A stretch of 64,000 nucleotides of DNA. Origin: Stercorarius parasiticus (Eukaryota > Chordata > Aves > Charadriiformes > Stercorariidae). This document shows positions 61,866 to 64,000 of this stretch, piece by piece. Made by a program: the position numbers and the translations under genes. How positions within the stretch are numbered: position 1 is the first letter of the stretch; every line of letters begins with the position of its first letter. The stretch covers positions 480,765-544,764 of the forward strand of contig VWZL01002042.1 in NCBI GenBank assembly GCA_013396915.1, given 5' to 3'. Below the pieces are notes generated by a model. The model ran no database searches and was not told where the DNA came from. It saw only the letters and a program-made list of their open reading frames with translations.

Positions 61866-61915
61866 CCTTTCTGACTCCTTTTTCCACCTTTCTGACTCCT
61901 TTTTCCACCTTTCTG
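61866..61915. repeat. 21-bp tandem repeat, about 2.4 copies
   Basis: Two exact copies of a 21-base pyrimidine-rich unit (cctttctgactcctttttcc plus a) and the start of a third. It begins 12 bases after the exon's donor site, within the intron. Confidence 0.85.
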
Positions 61916-62534
61916 CCTATACGGATTGAAATCAAACACGTTTTCAAATTCATTTAATGGTGTCGAGGGCAATTTGTTTGTAGACAGGTATGGAAGAGTT
62001 TTTTACTGGAATGGCATCGTGCTCAGCAATAAAAGCTGAGGGAAAGGAGGAGGATGGGGGGACATTAACGTTACGGCATTCGTCTTCCCAAATAACCGCT
62101 ACATGCGCTGAGGCCCTGCTTCCCAGGCAGAGGCCGGGCATCTGCCCACCGATGGGAAGTAGTGCATGAATTCCTCTTTTTTTCCCATCTTGTTTTCTCC
62201 CCCGGTCCTGCTGGGAGAGCATGAGAGCGCGGCTTGGGGGTGGGGGTCTGGCAGCCAGCTCGGGTCAACCCACCAGGCAAGGCTAACTGGTTATTTTCAA
62301 TGCAGATAATATTAGGTCTAGATATTTGATGCCTGTTACATCCAAGCAGAAACACACCTGGACAATATTGCCCAGGGAGATCAGTGTGCTCCTGCCAGGA
62401 GGGAGCAGTGAGTCCCAGCTCACAGACACAAAGTCCAGGGGACTTTTTTCCTGAGATGCAGTGACCGGGTCGCTCATCACCACACACATACTGTCTTGGT
62501 GCTGGGAGGCCATATCTCCTGAAGTAATAAGAGA

Positions 62535-62634
62535 TTTTCCTTAAATATATATATATATTTCCTTAAAAATACATATATATGTATTTATATATATATATTT
62601 CCTTAAAAAAAAAAAATATATATATATTTATGTG
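62535..62634. repeat. AT-rich tandem repeat with TA microsatellites
   Basis: Three occurrences of TTTCCTTAAA, each followed by A and TA runs (TATATATATATA), spaced about 40-45 bases. This is a compound microsatellite likely to be length-variable. Confidence 0.85.
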
Positions 62635-64000
62635 TGTTCCCCCCTGGGGGCTCACCGCCAGTGACCTCTCTGGCCTCTGCTCCATCTGCTGGACCACCCG
62701 CGGGAGGGCTGGCCCCGAGATTTGGCCGTATCTCAGGTGCAGGGTGTTTGAGGGGGCTGGGAGCTGCACTTGGGGGATGAAGGGAGCACTGGGAAATCTG
62801 CCCACGCCCTGCCAGCACTCTGTGGGGTGGCATCAGCTCAGGATGTGTGGTGGGAGAGCCACCGGATCCGGCCATCCTCCAGGAGAGTCACGTCCCTGTC
62901 TGATGACAGCAGCTTTCCGCTTACGACCAGCTTTTGTGGGGAAATGCTCCCCCTCTTGCCTGCGACTCCAGAGCCATCCAGTGCTCTGATGATGCTTTGC
63001 TCCTGCCGGTGTACAGCACCAGGAGTGTCAGCAGATAGTCAGGTACAAACGTGCCAGACACACAAATCTGCTGAAGTACCAAGTGCCAGACAGGAGCCGA
63101 GCTCCTTGGTCCTTCAGTGGGAGCTGACCCCTCTTCGACATAGTCCCCCCTCCCTCCTGCAGCACCGTGTAACTACTAGACACAGATAAGGGAATGCCAC
63201 GCTCCTTTCTGCCTTGCTCTGATAGCGATCTTATAAATAACATTTCCTGAGGGATTTGGTTAGTTGGATTTTTTTTTTCTATGTAAGAAAGAGATGATAC
63301 AGCTGAACTGAGTTGATCTGGACCAGCCCTCCCGAGGACCAGCCCTTATATTACACCATAGGTAATTGGTGCTTAGTGCGCCCTGCTTTTCTGAAACAAG
63401 CTTGTGGGGTCAGTCTCGTAGGATCATTTAAAATAAAGGGCAGGACTGATTTTCACTTGGTTGTCTTCTGACCAAGTTACTTGACTTCTTTGTCACTTCC
63501 CCCACCCCCTTCTAAATTGCACTAAAAAAAAGTAGAGAAGAGAAACAAATTTGTGACTTTATTTGGCTGGAGAGTATCCTCGTGAGGGAGGGAAGCTTTA
63601 AACGTTTCTCATGATGGATTGCTATGGAGGGAGCTGGTAAAATGCCATCTTCGCTTAGGCCACCAGAGTATTGGTGAGGTTTTTTTGCTACCCTGCTGTT
63701 GTGTTTACAAAGCTGTGTAACTCCTCCAGCTTTAGGAAATCCACTGTTGAGACTGTGGGATGGTGTGGCTCCCACTGCTCAATTGACGCACATGCTTTTA
63801 ATAGCAAGTTTAAAGGCGATTTAGCTTCTCACTTGTAGAGGCAATAGACGCATAAGCCAAGAATTCACTTGTTGGTGGCTGTGGAGCGGTGAGGAGGGAA
63901 GAGGGAATTTCTGCTTGCAGGAGTGCTGGTGTTCCTGTGACTGGGGGGTGATTTTAAAAAAGCAGCTACTGGCTAGCTTTAACCTCACTCCTGTGAAATC
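62635..64000. other. No supported gene
   Basis: Probable intron of the plus-strand gene. A short GC-rich patch (62640-62900) is open in several frames without splice support. Nothing else recognisable. Confidence 0.4.

Noticed and set aside
1..64000. Endogenous retroviruses, LTR pairs, tRNA or rRNA genes, CRISPR arrays
   Set aside because: Looked for paired terminal repeats, tRNA-like cloverleaf boxes and spaced direct repeats; none seen. A solo LTR of an unfamiliar family could still be missed by eye.

Overview
The window is vertebrate nuclear DNA, almost certainly from a bird. The strongest sign is at least eight CR1 LINE copies (chicken repeat 1 type). Their 3' ends carry the CR1 octamer motif (ATTCTRTG repeated) next to the usual 'ggttggaagggacc' block. 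The sequence is intron-rich with sparse short exons, CpG islands, and no operons, tRNAs or bacterial features. There is one 377-base assembly gap (41723-42099) and a single N at 45588.

Layout. 0-3.2 kb: no gene I can support. 3.2-3.6 kb: a CpG island with a good splice donor on the minus strand, probably a promoter/first exon of a gene running leftwards out of the window. About 6-40 kb: a previously hidden multi-exon gene on the minus strand. I built it by pairing polypyrimidine-AG acceptors with GT donors and asking for an open frame between them. Nine neighbouring exons or exon pairs from 17673 down to 9841 join without any phase conflict, and seven further exon candidates lie between 23 and 40 kb. 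I do not recognise the protein. 41.4-42.7 kb: a large CpG island holding the gap and a GC-rich ~45-bp minisatellite. It sits head-to-head between the minus-strand gene and a plus-strand gene, so it is probably a bidirectional promoter. 42.6-64 kb: mostly non-coding, read as intron of the plus-strand gene. One good internal exon of it lies at 61771-61853; its first coding exon may be at 42464.

The rest is intronic or intergenic sequence with young CR1 copies, two older CR1/L3-like relics and simple repeats. All exon calls are from sequence signals alone: splice sites, open frame, phase and protein-like composition. None has been checked against transcripts or homologues, and the function of both genes is unknown to me. 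I found no evidence of a novel defence, mobile or regulatory system; the most useful result is the unlabelled divergent gene pair.
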